A stretch of 32,975 nt of DNA from CAYFLR01 sp964343805 (GCA_964343805.1 CAYFLR010000066.1:1-32975); one strand, 5' to 3'. Positions 6,997 to 15,932 are shown, counted from the stretch's first letter. Numbers and translations: made by a program. The notes: generated from the letters alone by a model not told the origin.

Positions 6997-9480
6997 TTAG
7001 TTGAGAAATCCATAAAAACCGTCCGTTTTTCCTTCACAGATTTCCATTATATTGTGAATTCTTTGATAATAAGTGTGTTTTTCCAAAAATAATCTCCTAG
7101 CATTTTGTGCTATTGTCAACCTTTCCGCTTCTTTTGGAAGGTAATGATCAATGATATCTTTTAATTCTACATCATCATTAAACCAAACTAAATGCTCATG
7201 ATTATTAGCTAGTTTCTCTATTCCCGGAAACCATCTACATACAAAAAAGTTACCTGATCCCAAGACCATAAAAAAACGGTTAGAAACATATAAATCTAGA
7301 ACGTTAGCATTAATGCCAAGTACAATTTTAGAACTCCCATAAAAGAAATTTATAAAGTTTCTATTTTGAGAACATATGGTTAGAGAATAATTTTCCATAA
7401 GTTTTGATAAGATTTTTTTTCTTGGTCCGGCTGTTTCATCATCCTCATTATAGAGTCCTNNNNNNNNNNAAAAGGAAATATCATATTTTTGATGTAAGCA
7501 GATAGGATAAATAAACTCGGGTAAAAAAGCTTGAGGCATGTAGAAAACATTCTTAATATTGTACTTCTTCTGGTATTCTGATATTTGTCCTTTATTGGTA
7601 AGAAACATAATGTCGAGTTGTCCATTTAGATTTTGCGGTACAATACTTTTTACATCAACCATCCAAAACACCGTTTGGGTCTGATTCCCCAACAGCTTTT
7701 TCGCTAAAGTGGCATATTTCAAACCATCTTTAAGACAAATAATAACCATTTTAGGCATTAATTCCATCAGAGATTGTCCTATCTCTGTTTCAGACAAGGT
7801 TCCTCTGATATCCAAGATGGCCACTTTGTAATCAAGTTTTTTTAAGCCATATTTAATACCATGAAAGTGATAACCTAGGCTTTCATAACCAGTCTCATCA
7901 GCAAGCAAACATACATAGGGTTTTGATTGATGAGTTTTAAACATTTTTATTTGCAGAGTAGACTGGTTATGGAGAACAAGTTTAGTGACTTTAAAACCTT
8001 TATCCTCGCTAATTTTAACTAAATAAGAATAATCAGTGCAAAAATTACATGAGCCGTTCTTATAATGTATAAAAATTTCAATATGTTGATGTTGAATCGC
8101 AGACAGTATTTTTAAAATTTCATCGATAGTAAAATTATGAAGAGACCTATCAAATTTAATTTGATTAATTTCAGGTTCTGATAACTTTCCTATAAAACGT
8201 TCAATACTTATAAGATTTCCTTTATTATAATCGACAACCAAACAATCATTTTCAATATAATAGCGAAATCTTTTTCCACCTGATGGAGAGTAATAACCTT
8301 TTAGATTTGGACCTCTATAAGTTCCGCCATTAACCAATAATAAACTGTTAAAAAATAGCAATAATCTTTTCGACCTTTGTACCTCTTTACAGTAGTAAAT
8401 TTCTTTAGTTTTCTTTCGAAAAAACATAGTAGCTGTAACTAACTTTAACAGGGCTGACTTACTTCTGAGGTTAATATTATAAAAACCAGCAATAGGTGGC
8501 CCATCCTTATAGAAGGCCACTTTATGATAAGATTTCCTGTCGAGCATGTATTTATAGGGGTCAACTGAGTTAACTCCACGAATGACAAGAGATAAGATAG
8601 GACCGTACCAAGCTGTAGCTGCATTAAAAAATAGTTTTAAAAGGAAGGGGAACTTATAAAAGGGGTCAGGAAGTCGAAAGGTTTTAGTTGTAAAGTTATT
8701 TTTGTAAGAAATAGTTTTATTTAAATACATATAACCTAATGAAAACTTAAACTTGAACTCTCTATGGGTAGTTTTACTATTAATATCGATTCTAGGAAGT
8801 TCATAACGATTTTGATTTAAACACAATACTCCAGGTCTCACAGAAAAAGCAGCTTCTATTTTTTGTTGGGTCATTAGGTAATCTAATACCGTTCGGTTAT
8901 ATTTTCCTGAAGGAAAAGCTAGGTACTTCACCGGCTTACTTATTAGTTCCTCCAACTTTTCAGTTGATTCAGTGATTTCTTGTTTTATTTGGCCAGCTGG
9001 TAATTTATCTAGGTAAGAATGAGTATGAGTGTGTGTTTCAATATTTATTTTATGTTCAGCAAGTTGTTTTAATTGATCACCACTAAGGAAATCAAAACCG
9101 TTTCTATTTTTTAAATTTATAAAATCAGTAATCATAAACACAGTGGCAGGGAGGTCATCGTCTTTTAAGATGGGAAAAGCGTTTGAATAAAAATCTTGAT
9201 AGCCATCATCAAAGGTTAAAGCAATGCGAGGTTTATCTGATAATCGCGAGGAGCTTTTTGGATCCATTAGTTCTGATAGTGAAACAATATGGGTGTTTTT
9301 TTTTAAATAGTCAATTTGCCATCTAAATTGCTCAGGTGTGACATTAAATAGAACATCGTTATACCCAATTGAATGGTACCTTAAAACATATGACCTTGAG
9401 TCTTTTCTCCTTAGAACAAAATCCAAAAGCCAAAAAAGCTCTCTAAATAGAATTTTAAAAAAGAGTTTTAAATAGACCAT
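6997..9480 (-). CDS. Bifunctional polysaccharide deacetylase (NodB/CE4)-glycosyltransferase (CgeB-like) fusion
   Basis: An 827-residue, multi-domain protein. Residues 1-25 are hydrophobic/basic and may associate with the membrane. Residues about 30-240 are a CE4 deacetylase: TFDDG at 89-93 (catalytic and metal aspartates 91/92), metal ligands His150 and His154 in the ETHTHTH motif, FPSGKYN near 189-195 and LPRIDI near 228-233. Residues about 250-510 match no domain I recognise. Residues about 510-827 look like a CgeB/Glycos_transf_1-type glycosyltransferase, ending in VSNRFFMVLGSGNFFVC, then LVWFNDDVELKDIIDHYL and a C-terminal helix of the ARRLFLEKHTYYQRI type. It would de-N-acetylate a sugar and transfer a sugar to the same glycan. 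It starts 13 bases after the Wzy-like gene, with GGGG upstream of the ATG. Ten N interrupt residues about 670-674 with frame kept. Confidence 0.78.
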   Translation of the reverse strand: MVYLKLFFKILFRELFWLLDFVLRRKDSRSYVLRYHSIGYNDVLFNVTPEQFRWQIDYLKKNTHIVSLSELMDPKSSSRLSDKPRIALTFDDGYQDFYSNAFPILKDDDLPATVFMITDFINLKNRNGFDFLSGDQLKQLAEHKINIETHTHTHSYLDKLPAGQIKQEITESTEKLEELISKPVKYLAFPSGKYNRTVLDYLMTQQKIEAAFSVRPGVLCLNQNRYELPRIDINSKTTHREFKFKFSLGYMYLNKTISYKNNFTTKTFRLPDPFYKFPFLLKLFFNAATAWYGPILSLVIRGVNSVDPYKYMLDRKSYHKVAFYKDGPPIAGFYNINLRSKSALLKLVTATMFFRKKTKEIYYCKEVQRSKRLLLFFNSLLLVNGGTYRGPNLKGYYSPSGGKRFRYYIENDCLVVDYNKGNLISIERFIGKLSEPEINQIKFDRSLHNFTIDEILKILSAIQHQHIEIFIHYKNGSCNFCTDYSYLVKISEDKGFKVTKLVLHNQSTLQIKMFKTHQSKPYVCLLADETGYESLGYHFHGIKYGLKKLDYKVAILDIRGTLSETEIGQSLMELMPKMVIICLKDGLKYATLAKKLLGNQTQTVFWMVDVKSIVPQNLNGQLDIMFLTNKGQISEYQKKYNIKNVFYMPQAFLPEFIYPICLHQKYDISFXXXXGLYNEDDETAGPRKKILSKLMENYSLTICSQNRNFINFFYGSSKIVLGINANVLDLYVSNRFFMVLGSGNFFVCRWFPGIEKLANNHEHLVWFNDDVELKDIIDHYLPKEAERLTIAQNARRLFLEKHTYYQRIHNIMEICEGKTDGFYGFLN
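7460..7469. other. Ten-base N-run
   Basis: Undetermined bases within the C-terminal glycosyltransferase part of the 827-residue fusion. The frame is conserved on both sides. Confidence 0.95.
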
Positions 9481-9493
9481 GTTTTACCCCACT

Positions 9494-10789
9494 TTAAGTC
9501 ACCGTATATTGCCTAGGGTAGTTTTTAACGGAAAGCCTAAACAGTGTTACAAAAAAGACCCAAATCCACAGATCGTTAGGAGAGTGATAATTAATAAATG
9601 CCACCAAAAAGAATAGAAAAGCAAAGATAATGTAATAGGAATTGACCATTATAGTGTGCCNNNNNNNNNNNNNNNNNNNNNNNNNNNNNNNNNNNNNNNN
9701 NNTGAAAAGCAAAATAAACAAGATAGCAAGAAATAGGAGTAATCCAAAGGGGCCAGTCTCAGCAAGAATTCGAATATAAGGAGATGGTCTAGAATAATAA
9801 AAAAGTGCTATCCCTTGACCAATGAAATCTCCAATATAATCCCAAATACCGATAGTATGATCATATAAAATTTGTTTGATCCATAGTAATGTACTGAACT
9901 GAACATCCATATGTTTCATACGATATATCCGGTCATCAATAACATAGGCAACTTTTGGGATCTGCTTACCTATATAAAAAAGAGCGATCATCACAAATAC
10001 CAGCGCAATCATCTTAAGAATGTTCGTTTTTTTCTTTAAAATAAATGGTCCTAAAATCAGACACACCAGAGCCGCAGACAGGGCGATTGTAATAGAGAAG
10101 GTTTGCACCCCCCCCCAAAAAGCCAAGCCAACTAGAAAGTAGTGAAGCAGACTCTTTTTAGGAAAGTGCAACAAAAGGATTCCCCATATCAGTAGAAAAA
10201 TACCTGCTTGAGTTGGCTCATAAAAACTCCCTGTAAATCGAATGGTTCTTCTTAATACGTGAGTATCTGGAAAGGTCATATCAATTCCAAAAAAACCTGG
10301 TATTAGAGTGTATACCCCAAATGCAATTGTAAAAGCGAGACAAAACATCACCCCATACTTTATCAGCTTAAGAAATCTTTCTATAGGCAAGGATAGTAAA
10401 TAAATAGATGCAAAAATGGATAGGGTTAGACGGAAATTTTCCACTAAAATGCGAATCAAAGGGCTTTTGACCTGTAAAAAGACAATACTATCAGGGACCA
10501 TGTCGGCTTTAGGAAAGGTGAGTAAGCCTATTAAGCTTATTAGGTAACTATTAAACAAGTACAAAAGGAGTAATAAACTTAAATAAAAATGATTCTTTGA
10601 TGGAAAAGTCAATTTCGACTTGACTAGTAAAATAGTGATTAATACAGATATAAAAATTTCATAATAACGAATTTGGGGACCAAATCTGATGGTAGCTCCA
10701 TATAAGAGTCCCATAGTAGCTATTATAAATACTACAACTCCATCTTCAAAAAGGAATGAAGGAGATTTCAATTTCTTAACTTGGTTCAT
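9494..10789 (-). CDS. wzy: O-antigen/polysaccharide polymerase, Wzy-like
   Basis: A 431-residue integral membrane protein with about ten to twelve hydrophobic segments spread over its length, no soluble domain larger than a loop, and Wzy/O-antigen-ligase features. SGSFYEP-type text (TGSFYEPTQAG, about 190-200) and RILAETGPFGLLLFLAILF near the end resemble the conserved loop-plus-helix of polymerases. It would join lipid-linked repeat units in the periplasm, with chain length set by the Wzz-like protein two genes upstream. A 42-base N-run (9661-9702) removes 14 to 15 codons in a membrane segment, and a G9 tract (10108-10116) lies in a WGG motif. No good Shine-Dalgarno is visible; the gene starts 10 bases after the GT4 stop and may depend on coupling. 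Symbol by role, not by orthology. Confidence 0.75.
   Translation of the reverse strand: MNQVKKLKSPSFLFEDGVVVFIIATMGLLYGATIRFGPQIRYYEIFISVLITILLVKSKLTFPSKNHFYLSLLLLLYLFNSYLISLIGLLTFPKADMVPDSIVFLQVKSPLIRILVENFRLTLSIFASIYLLSLPIERFLKLIKYGVMFCLAFTIAFGVYTLIPGFFGIDMTFPDTHVLRRTIRFTGSFYEPTQAGIFLLIWGILLLHFPKKSLLHYFLVGLAFWGGVQTFSITIALSAALVCLILGPFILKKKTNILKMIALVFVMIALFYIGKQIPKVAYVIDDRIYRMKHMDVQFSTLLWIKQILYDHTIGIWDYIGDFIGQGIALFYYSRPSPYIRILAETGPFGLLLFLAILFILLFXXXXXXXXXXXXXXXHTIMVNSYYIIFAFLFFLVAFINYHSPNDLWIWVFFVTLFRLSVKNYPRQYTVT
9661..9702. other. 42-base N-run
   Basis: Undetermined bases in the wzy-like gene, exactly 14 codons long, with frame and hydrophobic character continuing on both sides. Confidence 0.95.
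10108..10116. repeat. C9/G9 homopolymer inside wzy-like gene
   Basis: Nine C on the + strand (TGG GGG GGG G on the coding strand) encode Trp-Gly-Gly in a membrane segment of the polymerase. In a tract of this length, slippage of one base would remove the C-terminal half of the protein, so this is a candidate phase-variable site. Confidence 0.65.
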
Positions 10790-10799
10790 GTGTTTTTGA

Positions 10800-12011
10800 C
10801 TACTTATTATATGAGTTTATTACTATTAAAAACTCATTGATAGTATTTTGAGCAACTATTTTATGGCAATAAAACTGTTTAGCTCTTTGAAAACCACTCT
10901 CCCCATATCTTTTTGCTTTTGTAGGATCTTCAAGCAAAACCATTAAGCCTTTAGCAATATCCTTGGGAGACTTAGATGGCACTAAAATACCATTTTCATT
11001 ATCGACAACAACTTCAGGAATCCCACCAATTTTACATGTTAGAACGGGTTTTTTACATGCCATTGCCTCAATATAAACTCGGCCAAACCCTTCATATCTA
11101 GCAGGAACGCAAAAAATATCACAAGCATTGTAATAATTGGGAGCTTCACCAGAGGATATATTCCCTGTGAATAAAACAATATCTTGTACATTACTGTCTA
11201 CAGCTATCTGCTCATATTTTTCTTGTAAATCTTTTCCTGGTCCACAGAACAGCACGAAAAATTTTTCTTGGGTTATTGATCTCAGAATGGGAACCGCCTC
11301 TAAGAGATCGATCGCCCCTTTCCTTATGGATAAGGATGAGAAATATAGAATAAGCTTTGCATCCTGTGGGATTTGATATTTCTGCTTCAAATCCTCTTGA
11401 GTAAAGGTTGGTTTTTCAAAGCGATCAAAATTAACTGAATTGGGAAGTATACTAAACTTTTCTTTTGGCAAGTTTAAACGTTGCGAGTCTTCATTGAGGC
11501 AAAAATCAGTGCATGTAAAAACTTGATCTGTCTTGTTCATTATCATGGAGTGATTGAAATCGCCTACCCATCTCTTTAAAAAGAAGGTTTGATTATGGAT
11601 CTCTTTTGGCCAATGACTGCATATCCAATAGACATGGGGTATGCGGTAGACCTTTGCAAGGGTAATAGCAATGTCTGCATAATAAGGTAAAATGTGTGTA
11701 TATATGACATTGGGTTGATGTTCTTTTATAATCTTGGGAACTAATGAGAGAATATCGCTCAAATGCCGAGTTTTACCAAACCGCCTCTTCTGATCAATTT
11801 TATAAACCCGCAGAGAGCCCCCTGAAGGAAATTTAAGGTCAAAATCCTCATCAGAACAGTTATTAGTTCGACTAATGATATGAAAGGAATGACCTAATTT
11901 GGCCATCTCTACAAACATTTCAGAAAGGGGGGCAAAAAGATTGGATTCTTTAAGTCCAAAACCTAGAATAAAGCCAAGGCAGGTAACTTTTTTAAATTTG
12001 GGTTGGTTCAT
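10800..12011 (-). CDS. Glycosyltransferase family 4
   Basis: A complete 403-residue GT-B enzyme. The N-terminal domain contains the strand-loop up to AKLGHSFHIISRTNN. The C-terminal half starts with the phosphate-binding pattern ILYFSSLSIRKGAIDLLEA near 221-239. It continues with LFCGPGK and the EX7E signature in ARYEGFGRVYIEAMACKKP (Glu307 and Glu315), followed by IGGIPEVV. These are hallmarks of retaining GT4 transferases that use nucleotide-diphospho-sugars on the cytoplasmic face of the membrane. It lies between wzz-like (31-base gap) and wzy-like (10-base gap) genes, so it belongs to repeat-unit assembly. Donor and acceptor cannot be inferred. The ribosome-binding site is weak (CGGAAC). 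Confidence 0.88.
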   Translation of the reverse strand: MNQPKFKKVTCLGFILGFGLKESNLFAPLSEMFVEMAKLGHSFHIISRTNNCSDEDFDLKFPSGGSLRVYKIDQKRRFGKTRHLSDILSLVPKIIKEHQPNVIYTHILPYYADIAITLAKVYRIPHVYWICSHWPKEIHNQTFFLKRWVGDFNHSMIMNKTDQVFTCTDFCLNEDSQRLNLPKEKFSILPNSVNFDRFEKPTFTQEDLKQKYQIPQDAKLILYFSSLSIRKGAIDLLEAVPILRSITQEKFFVLFCGPGKDLQEKYEQIAVDSNVQDIVLFTGNISSGEAPNYYNACDIFCVPARYEGFGRVYIEAMACKKPVLTCKIGGIPEVVVDNENGILVPSKSPKDIAKGLMVLLEDPTKAKRYGESGFQRAKQFYCHKIVAQNTINEFLIVINSYNK

Positions 12012-12042
12012 TGAGTTCCGTTTATTTTATGACTAAGTGTGT

Positions 12043-13149
12043 TTAATTATCGTCTAAGTATTTTCTTAATCTCACTTTATGTGATTCGTAAAAAACCAAT
12101 ATAAATGCCAAGAAAATTGATACCAGTAAAGAAAAACAAAATACAATAATTATGAATTTAATCAATTTGGTAATATTAACAGAGCTATTAGTAGGAGGTT
12201 GCCTGAACTCCTTCAGCTCTTCAAACTCTCCGAATTTGAAAAGATCTTGAGAGTGTTTAATTACCCAAGAGCGATTTACCGGCTTACTCAACCGTACGAC
12301 TGAAAAAGGTATTATGTTATTTATAAGATTCATACCATTTTCTACTTTTGTCATATAATCATAAATAGTTTTCAGTTCTAGATCTAGTTGACGTTGGAAT
12401 CGCTTGACAGTAAGGGCATCTGAATCATTTAACTCTGAAGGAGTTAATGGTAATGAATTTAAAAATAGCAATCTCTCAATGGTTAATATAAATTGTTTTT
12501 CCAAGAACCTATAATCTAATGATTCCATATTTGGAAAATTGAGATTATTTTTTGATAAAGCACCTTGAAATTTTATTATTGGACAGAGAGCTGATGCGTA
12601 TTGCCTATTTTGATTAGAAAGAAAATGACAAATATCTGATTCTAATTTGTTAACTTTTTCAATATAAGCCTTACTTCGGAGCAAATTTGTTGATTCATCT
12701 ATTTTGTGAAAAAGAGCTCTCACTTTTGAAATTGACTGCCTGACTTCTTCTAATGTGACCTTAGAGGAAACTATTCCAATTTTTACACCAAATAAAGAAC
12801 CTCTTTGTACATCAATCTCTTCAATAGAGAGCTTTTCGAGTTTAAAAAAAGTTCTCATTAGTTCACTATAAATTTTACGAGGGGGAAATTTATAATTGGT
12901 ATATCGCAAATTACTAATAAAGAATGAAGCAAAAGGATCTTTCTCACTAAAAAAGGTTATTCTCTTTCCTTCAACGGGTGGGGTTTTAGTTTTAAAAGAC
13001 TGTAAAACTAGATATCCACTGCAAAACATTACTAATAGCGCTAGCGTAAGTAGCGCTATGAAGCGCCTTTTTTTAATTATAATTCCTAAATACTCCACCA
13101 AATCAATTTCTGGGGAAGGTGGGGTATTCAACTCATTGCTTTGATTCAT
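12043..13149 (-). CDS. wzz: Chain-length determinant protein, Wzz-like (polysaccharide co-polymerase)
   Basis: A 368-residue protein with the co-polymerase topology: a short cytoplasmic N-terminus containing IDLVEYLGIIIKKRR, transmembrane helix 1 at about 29-50, a large periplasmic domain with helical heptad-like stretches (about 55-325), and transmembrane helix 2 at about 330-353, followed by a basic tail. No tyrosine-kinase (BY-kinase) domain follows, so it is a class 1 Wzz type rather than a Wzc. It would regulate the number of repeat units added by Wzy. The usual Pro/Gly-rich motif before and within TM2 is poor here (only RQPP), so it is a divergent member. The start is supported by GGGGAG 7 to 8 bases before the ATG. 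Confidence 0.82.
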   Translation of the reverse strand: MNQSNELNTPPSPEIDLVEYLGIIIKKRRFIALLTLALLVMFCSGYLVLQSFKTKTPPVEGKRITFFSEKDPFASFFISNLRYTNYKFPPRKIYSELMRTFFKLEKLSIEEIDVQRGSLFGVKIGIVSSKVTLEEVRQSISKVRALFHKIDESTNLLRSKAYIEKVNKLESDICHFLSNQNRQYASALCPIIKFQGALSKNNLNFPNMESLDYRFLEKQFILTIERLLFLNSLPLTPSELNDSDALTVKRFQRQLDLELKTIYDYMTKVENGMNLINNIIPFSVVRLSKPVNRSWVIKHSQDLFKFGEFEELKEFRQPPTNSSVNITKLIKFIIIVFCFSLLVSIFLAFILVFYESHKVRLRKYLDDN

Positions 13150-13173
13150 TAATAACTCCCCTGAATTAATAGA

Positions 13174-13815
13174 TCAGGATTGATATATTGCCAGTATGTT
13201 ATTGGCGAATAGTTTCTTATTTAAGTACAGATAATTGGAATTTATATAATCAAAGTGAATCAATTTAAACTGATGAGATTCAAAATAGTGATTAAGAATT
13301 TCTTCGTTATACCATCTTAAGTGTGTGTAATCCTCTTCAAAGGCTTTACCCATTATAAACTTAAGTCTATTCTTTAGTCTGAAAGCATTGGGGACCGTAA
13401 TAAGAACATACCCATTCTCAGTCAATACTTTTGATAGCAATTTAATTGTATGAAGCGGATCTGCCAGGTGCTCAAGAACCTCGGATATAATAACTACATT
13501 GTATTTATTGGTGTGATTAGATAAAAAGGCGTTAATCTCGTCATGAGTCACATTAAACCCATTACCACGAGCCACCTCAAGGGCTATTTCATCAATATCC
13601 ACGCCAAAGAAGTTCTCTTTATCAATCAAATGAATATACTTCTCAACTAAAGCACAATCTCGACACCCCAAATCAAGGATTTTATGGTCAGGCTTAACTA
13701 TTGAATCTAGATAATCAACCATTGGCTGAAACCGTTGCTTGGAACCGTAAACATAGCCTTGAGATCGGCTTCGATTGTGCTTTTTATATAATCTGCTTAT
13801 TTGCTCTTTAGACAT
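13174..13815 (-). CDS. Class I SAM-dependent methyltransferase
   Basis: A 213-residue protein with complete methyltransferase motifs: motif I ILDLGCRDC at 46-54, acidic GVDIDEIALE near 71-80 that binds the SAM ribose, post-I NVVIISEVLEHLADP at 106-120, and LTENGYVLITVPNAF near 131-145. It belongs to the broad Methyltransf_11/23 (UbiE/Coq3-like) group used for O-methylation of sugars or capping of chains. It is the first gene of the minus-strand operon, facing asnB across a 242-base divergent region. No strong Shine-Dalgarno was found before the ATG. Capping methyltransferases often stop chain growth, but here this is only a possibility. Confidence 0.82.
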   Translation of the reverse strand: MSKEQISRLYKKHNRSRSQGYVYGSKQRFQPMVDYLDSIVKPDHKILDLGCRDCALVEKYIHLIDKENFFGVDIDEIALEVARGNGFNVTHDEINAFLSNHTNKYNVVIISEVLEHLADPLHTIKLLSKVLTENGYVLITVPNAFRLKNRLKFIMGKAFEEDYTHLRWYNEEILNHYFESHQFKLIHFDYINSNYLYLNKKLFANNILAIYQS

Positions 13816-13966
13816 ATATTCTCAATTTATACTTGGATCATCAAAACTGCCACTTAAGCAAAATAAAACCTTATAGTCAAACACTAATGAACTTTCTAGA
13901 GCCTCAAACAATAAATGTATTAAAGCCTTAGATCTTAAATCGTAAAAGGATTAAATGAATTGGATA

Positions 13967-13994
13967 TTGACATTTACTCAACTAGGAATAATAT
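13967..13994 (+). promoter_or_regulatory. Strong sigma70-type promoter for the rightward operon
   Basis: A perfect -35 TTGACA (13967-13972) and -10 TAATAT (13989-13994) separated by 16 bases. Transcription would start near 14001, giving a leader of about 57 bases before asnB (ATG 14058, AGGA at 14047-14050). It lies in the 242-base divergent region 13816-14057. I found no equally good promoter for the leftward operon. Confidence 0.65.
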
Positions 13995-14057
13995 AGGTGC
14001 TCTGATGTTTCCATCTTTACTGGCTTATTTGAGCGGGTTTCCTTTTAGGAATGACTA

Positions 14058-15932
14058 ATGTGCGGTTTTCTCGGCAGCCTATCAAGATCTAGACCTATTG
14101 ATTTAAAAAGAGGTTTAACAAAGATCACCCATCGCGGACCTGATTTTTCACAGATTATAGATATTCCTAACCAGCCAAATCATATAACTTTAGCTCACAA
14201 TCGACTTTCCATTATTGATCTTTCTGATTCTGCACATCAACCGTTCATTGATAAGAATCTCAATCTCTACTTAGTTTACAATGGAGAAATTTATAACTAT
14301 CAAGAATTAAGAAAAGAACTCGAATCTTTTGGATATAAATTTAGAACAGACTCAGATACTGAAGTCCTTTTGTTTGGTTATCACAAATATAAAGAGCAAA
14401 TCCTAACTCGGTTAAGAGGGATGTTTGCCTTCGCCATTTATGACACGGTTAATGGGGAACTGTTTCTAGCCCGTGATCGAGTGGGGAAAAAACCTCTTTA
14501 CTATTACTTTGATCAAGACAAATTTGTATTCGCTTCTGAAATAAAAGCCATCCTAGCGGTAGAAAATGTAAATCAACAGCTTAATACCAAAGCTCTTTCA
14601 GACTACTTTTCCTATAATTATATCCCTAGTCCTCACACCATCTATCAGAATATTGCCATTCTTGAGCCCGGTCAAATGCTCAACTTCAAAGGTTGGCAAT
14701 TCAAAACAAAGAATTACTGGAAGATTAATTATTTAAATAAAAACAATTTACCTTTAAATGAGATCATTCAAAATATTACCCAAATTCTTGATGATTCTGT
14801 GCGTTTAAGGATGTTGGCTTCTGATGTCCCAGTTGGTGCCTTTTTAAGTGGAGGGATTGATTCAAGTGCAGTGGTTGCATTAGCTTCAAAGTACACCAAC
14901 AAATTAAAAACCTTTTCAATTAAATTCAGCACTCAATCCTTTGATGAGAGCAAATACGCAAGAATTGTTGCAGATATCTATAAAACAGATCACTATGAGT
15001 TTTTAATTGAACCTGACCTTATAAATATCTTACCGCAAATTGCATGGCAGTATGATCAACCCTATGCTGACTCTTCGGCACTCCCCACTTACTATTTAGC
15101 CCAGAAAACAAGCGAACATGTTAAGGTAGCCCTGACCGGAGATGGAGGAGATGAGAGCTTCATTGGTTATGATCGATATGTGGCCTCAGCCTTGGGTGAA
15201 ATGTATGATTCCATTCCTAAGCCCTTCAGGAAACTACTCGAATACAGTCTACTCAGCCTTCCCAACAGTGACCCAAAGACCTTTCTATTCAAACTCAAAA
15301 GATTGATAAAATACTTCTCTATAGAAGATAACTTAACCAGACACTTAAGCGTTATGCAATGCTTTGACCATAAGCATAAATCCCTGCTCATGCCCCAACA
15401 TTTTCCAAATGAGTGCTCTTATCTTAGAAACCGATTTCGGGAGGTCGAGGCAAATAACCAAGTTGAAAAAATCGTAGGTCTAGATTTTATGACCTACTTA
15501 CCTGAGGATTTATTAGTAAAAGTTGACAGAGCGAGTATGGCCCATTCATTAGAAGTGAGAGCTCCTTTTCTAGATCACCATCTGATTGAATACTTAGCTA
15601 AGCTACCATTAAGCCAAAAATTCAAACGACTTAAACAGAAATATCTACTAAAGTATTTTATATTAAAAGACATTCTGCCTCATCATGTGATGTTCAGAAG
15701 TAAAATGGGATTTGGCGTTCCCATTCATGAATGGTTCCGTAAGGAACTTTCTGGCTACCTAATAGATAAGTTATTAAATGGTCAGATAATAAAAGAATTT
15801 GATTTAAATAAGAAATTCATTGAATCTTTGATAAAAGAGCATCAATCGAAAAAGAGTAACTATTCAGATAAACTATGGAACCTATTGATGCTTGAACTTT
15901 GGTGGGAAAATCAAGATGGAACAAAATACTAG
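14058..15932 (+). CDS. asnB: Glutamine-dependent asparagine synthase-like amidotransferase
   Basis: A complete 624-residue protein. The N-terminal class II glutamine amidotransferase domain starts directly with the nucleophile Cys2 (MCGFLG) and has HRGPD (25-29), NGEIYN (75-80) and SDTEVLL. The C-terminal synthase domain has the ATP pyrophosphatase loop LSGGIDSS at 263-270, LTGDGGDE and VDRASMAHSLEVRAPFLD. Length and motifs are those of bacterial AsnB. In polysaccharide loci such proteins usually amidate a uronic acid or attach an amide rather than supply asparagine; that role is inferred from context. First gene of the rightward operon behind the promoter at 13967-13994, with AGGA 7 bases before the ATG. 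Its 3' end overlaps the next gene by 17 bases. Confidence 0.9.
   Translation: MCGFLGSLSRSRPIDLKRGLTKITHRGPDFSQIIDIPNQPNHITLAHNRLSIIDLSDSAHQPFIDKNLNLYLVYNGEIYNYQELRKELESFGYKFRTDSDTEVLLFGYHKYKEQILTRLRGMFAFAIYDTVNGELFLARDRVGKKPLYYYFDQDKFVFASEIKAILAVENVNQQLNTKALSDYFSYNYIPSPHTIYQNIAILEPGQMLNFKGWQFKTKNYWKINYLNKNNLPLNEIIQNITQILDDSVRLRMLASDVPVGAFLSGGIDSSAVVALASKYTNKLKTFSIKFSTQSFDESKYARIVADIYKTDHYEFLIEPDLINILPQIAWQYDQPYADSSALPTYYLAQKTSEHVKVALTGDGGDESFIGYDRYVASALGEMYDSIPKPFRKLLEYSLLSLPNSDPKTFLFKLKRLIKYFSIEDNLTRHLSVMQCFDHKHKSLLMPQHFPNECSYLRNRFREVEANNQVEKIVGLDFMTYLPEDLLVKVDRASMAHSLEVRAPFLDHHLIEYLAKLPLSQKFKRLKQKYLLKYFILKDILPHHVMFRSKMGFGVPIHEWFRKELSGYLIDKLLNGQIIKEFDLNKKFIESLIKEHQSKKSNYSDKLWNLLMLELWWENQDGTKY

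Noticed and set aside
13816..14057. Search for an ops/JUMPstart element (GGCGGTAG) in the leader of the rightward operon.
   Set aside because: No such element was seen, so RfaH-type control is not supported.
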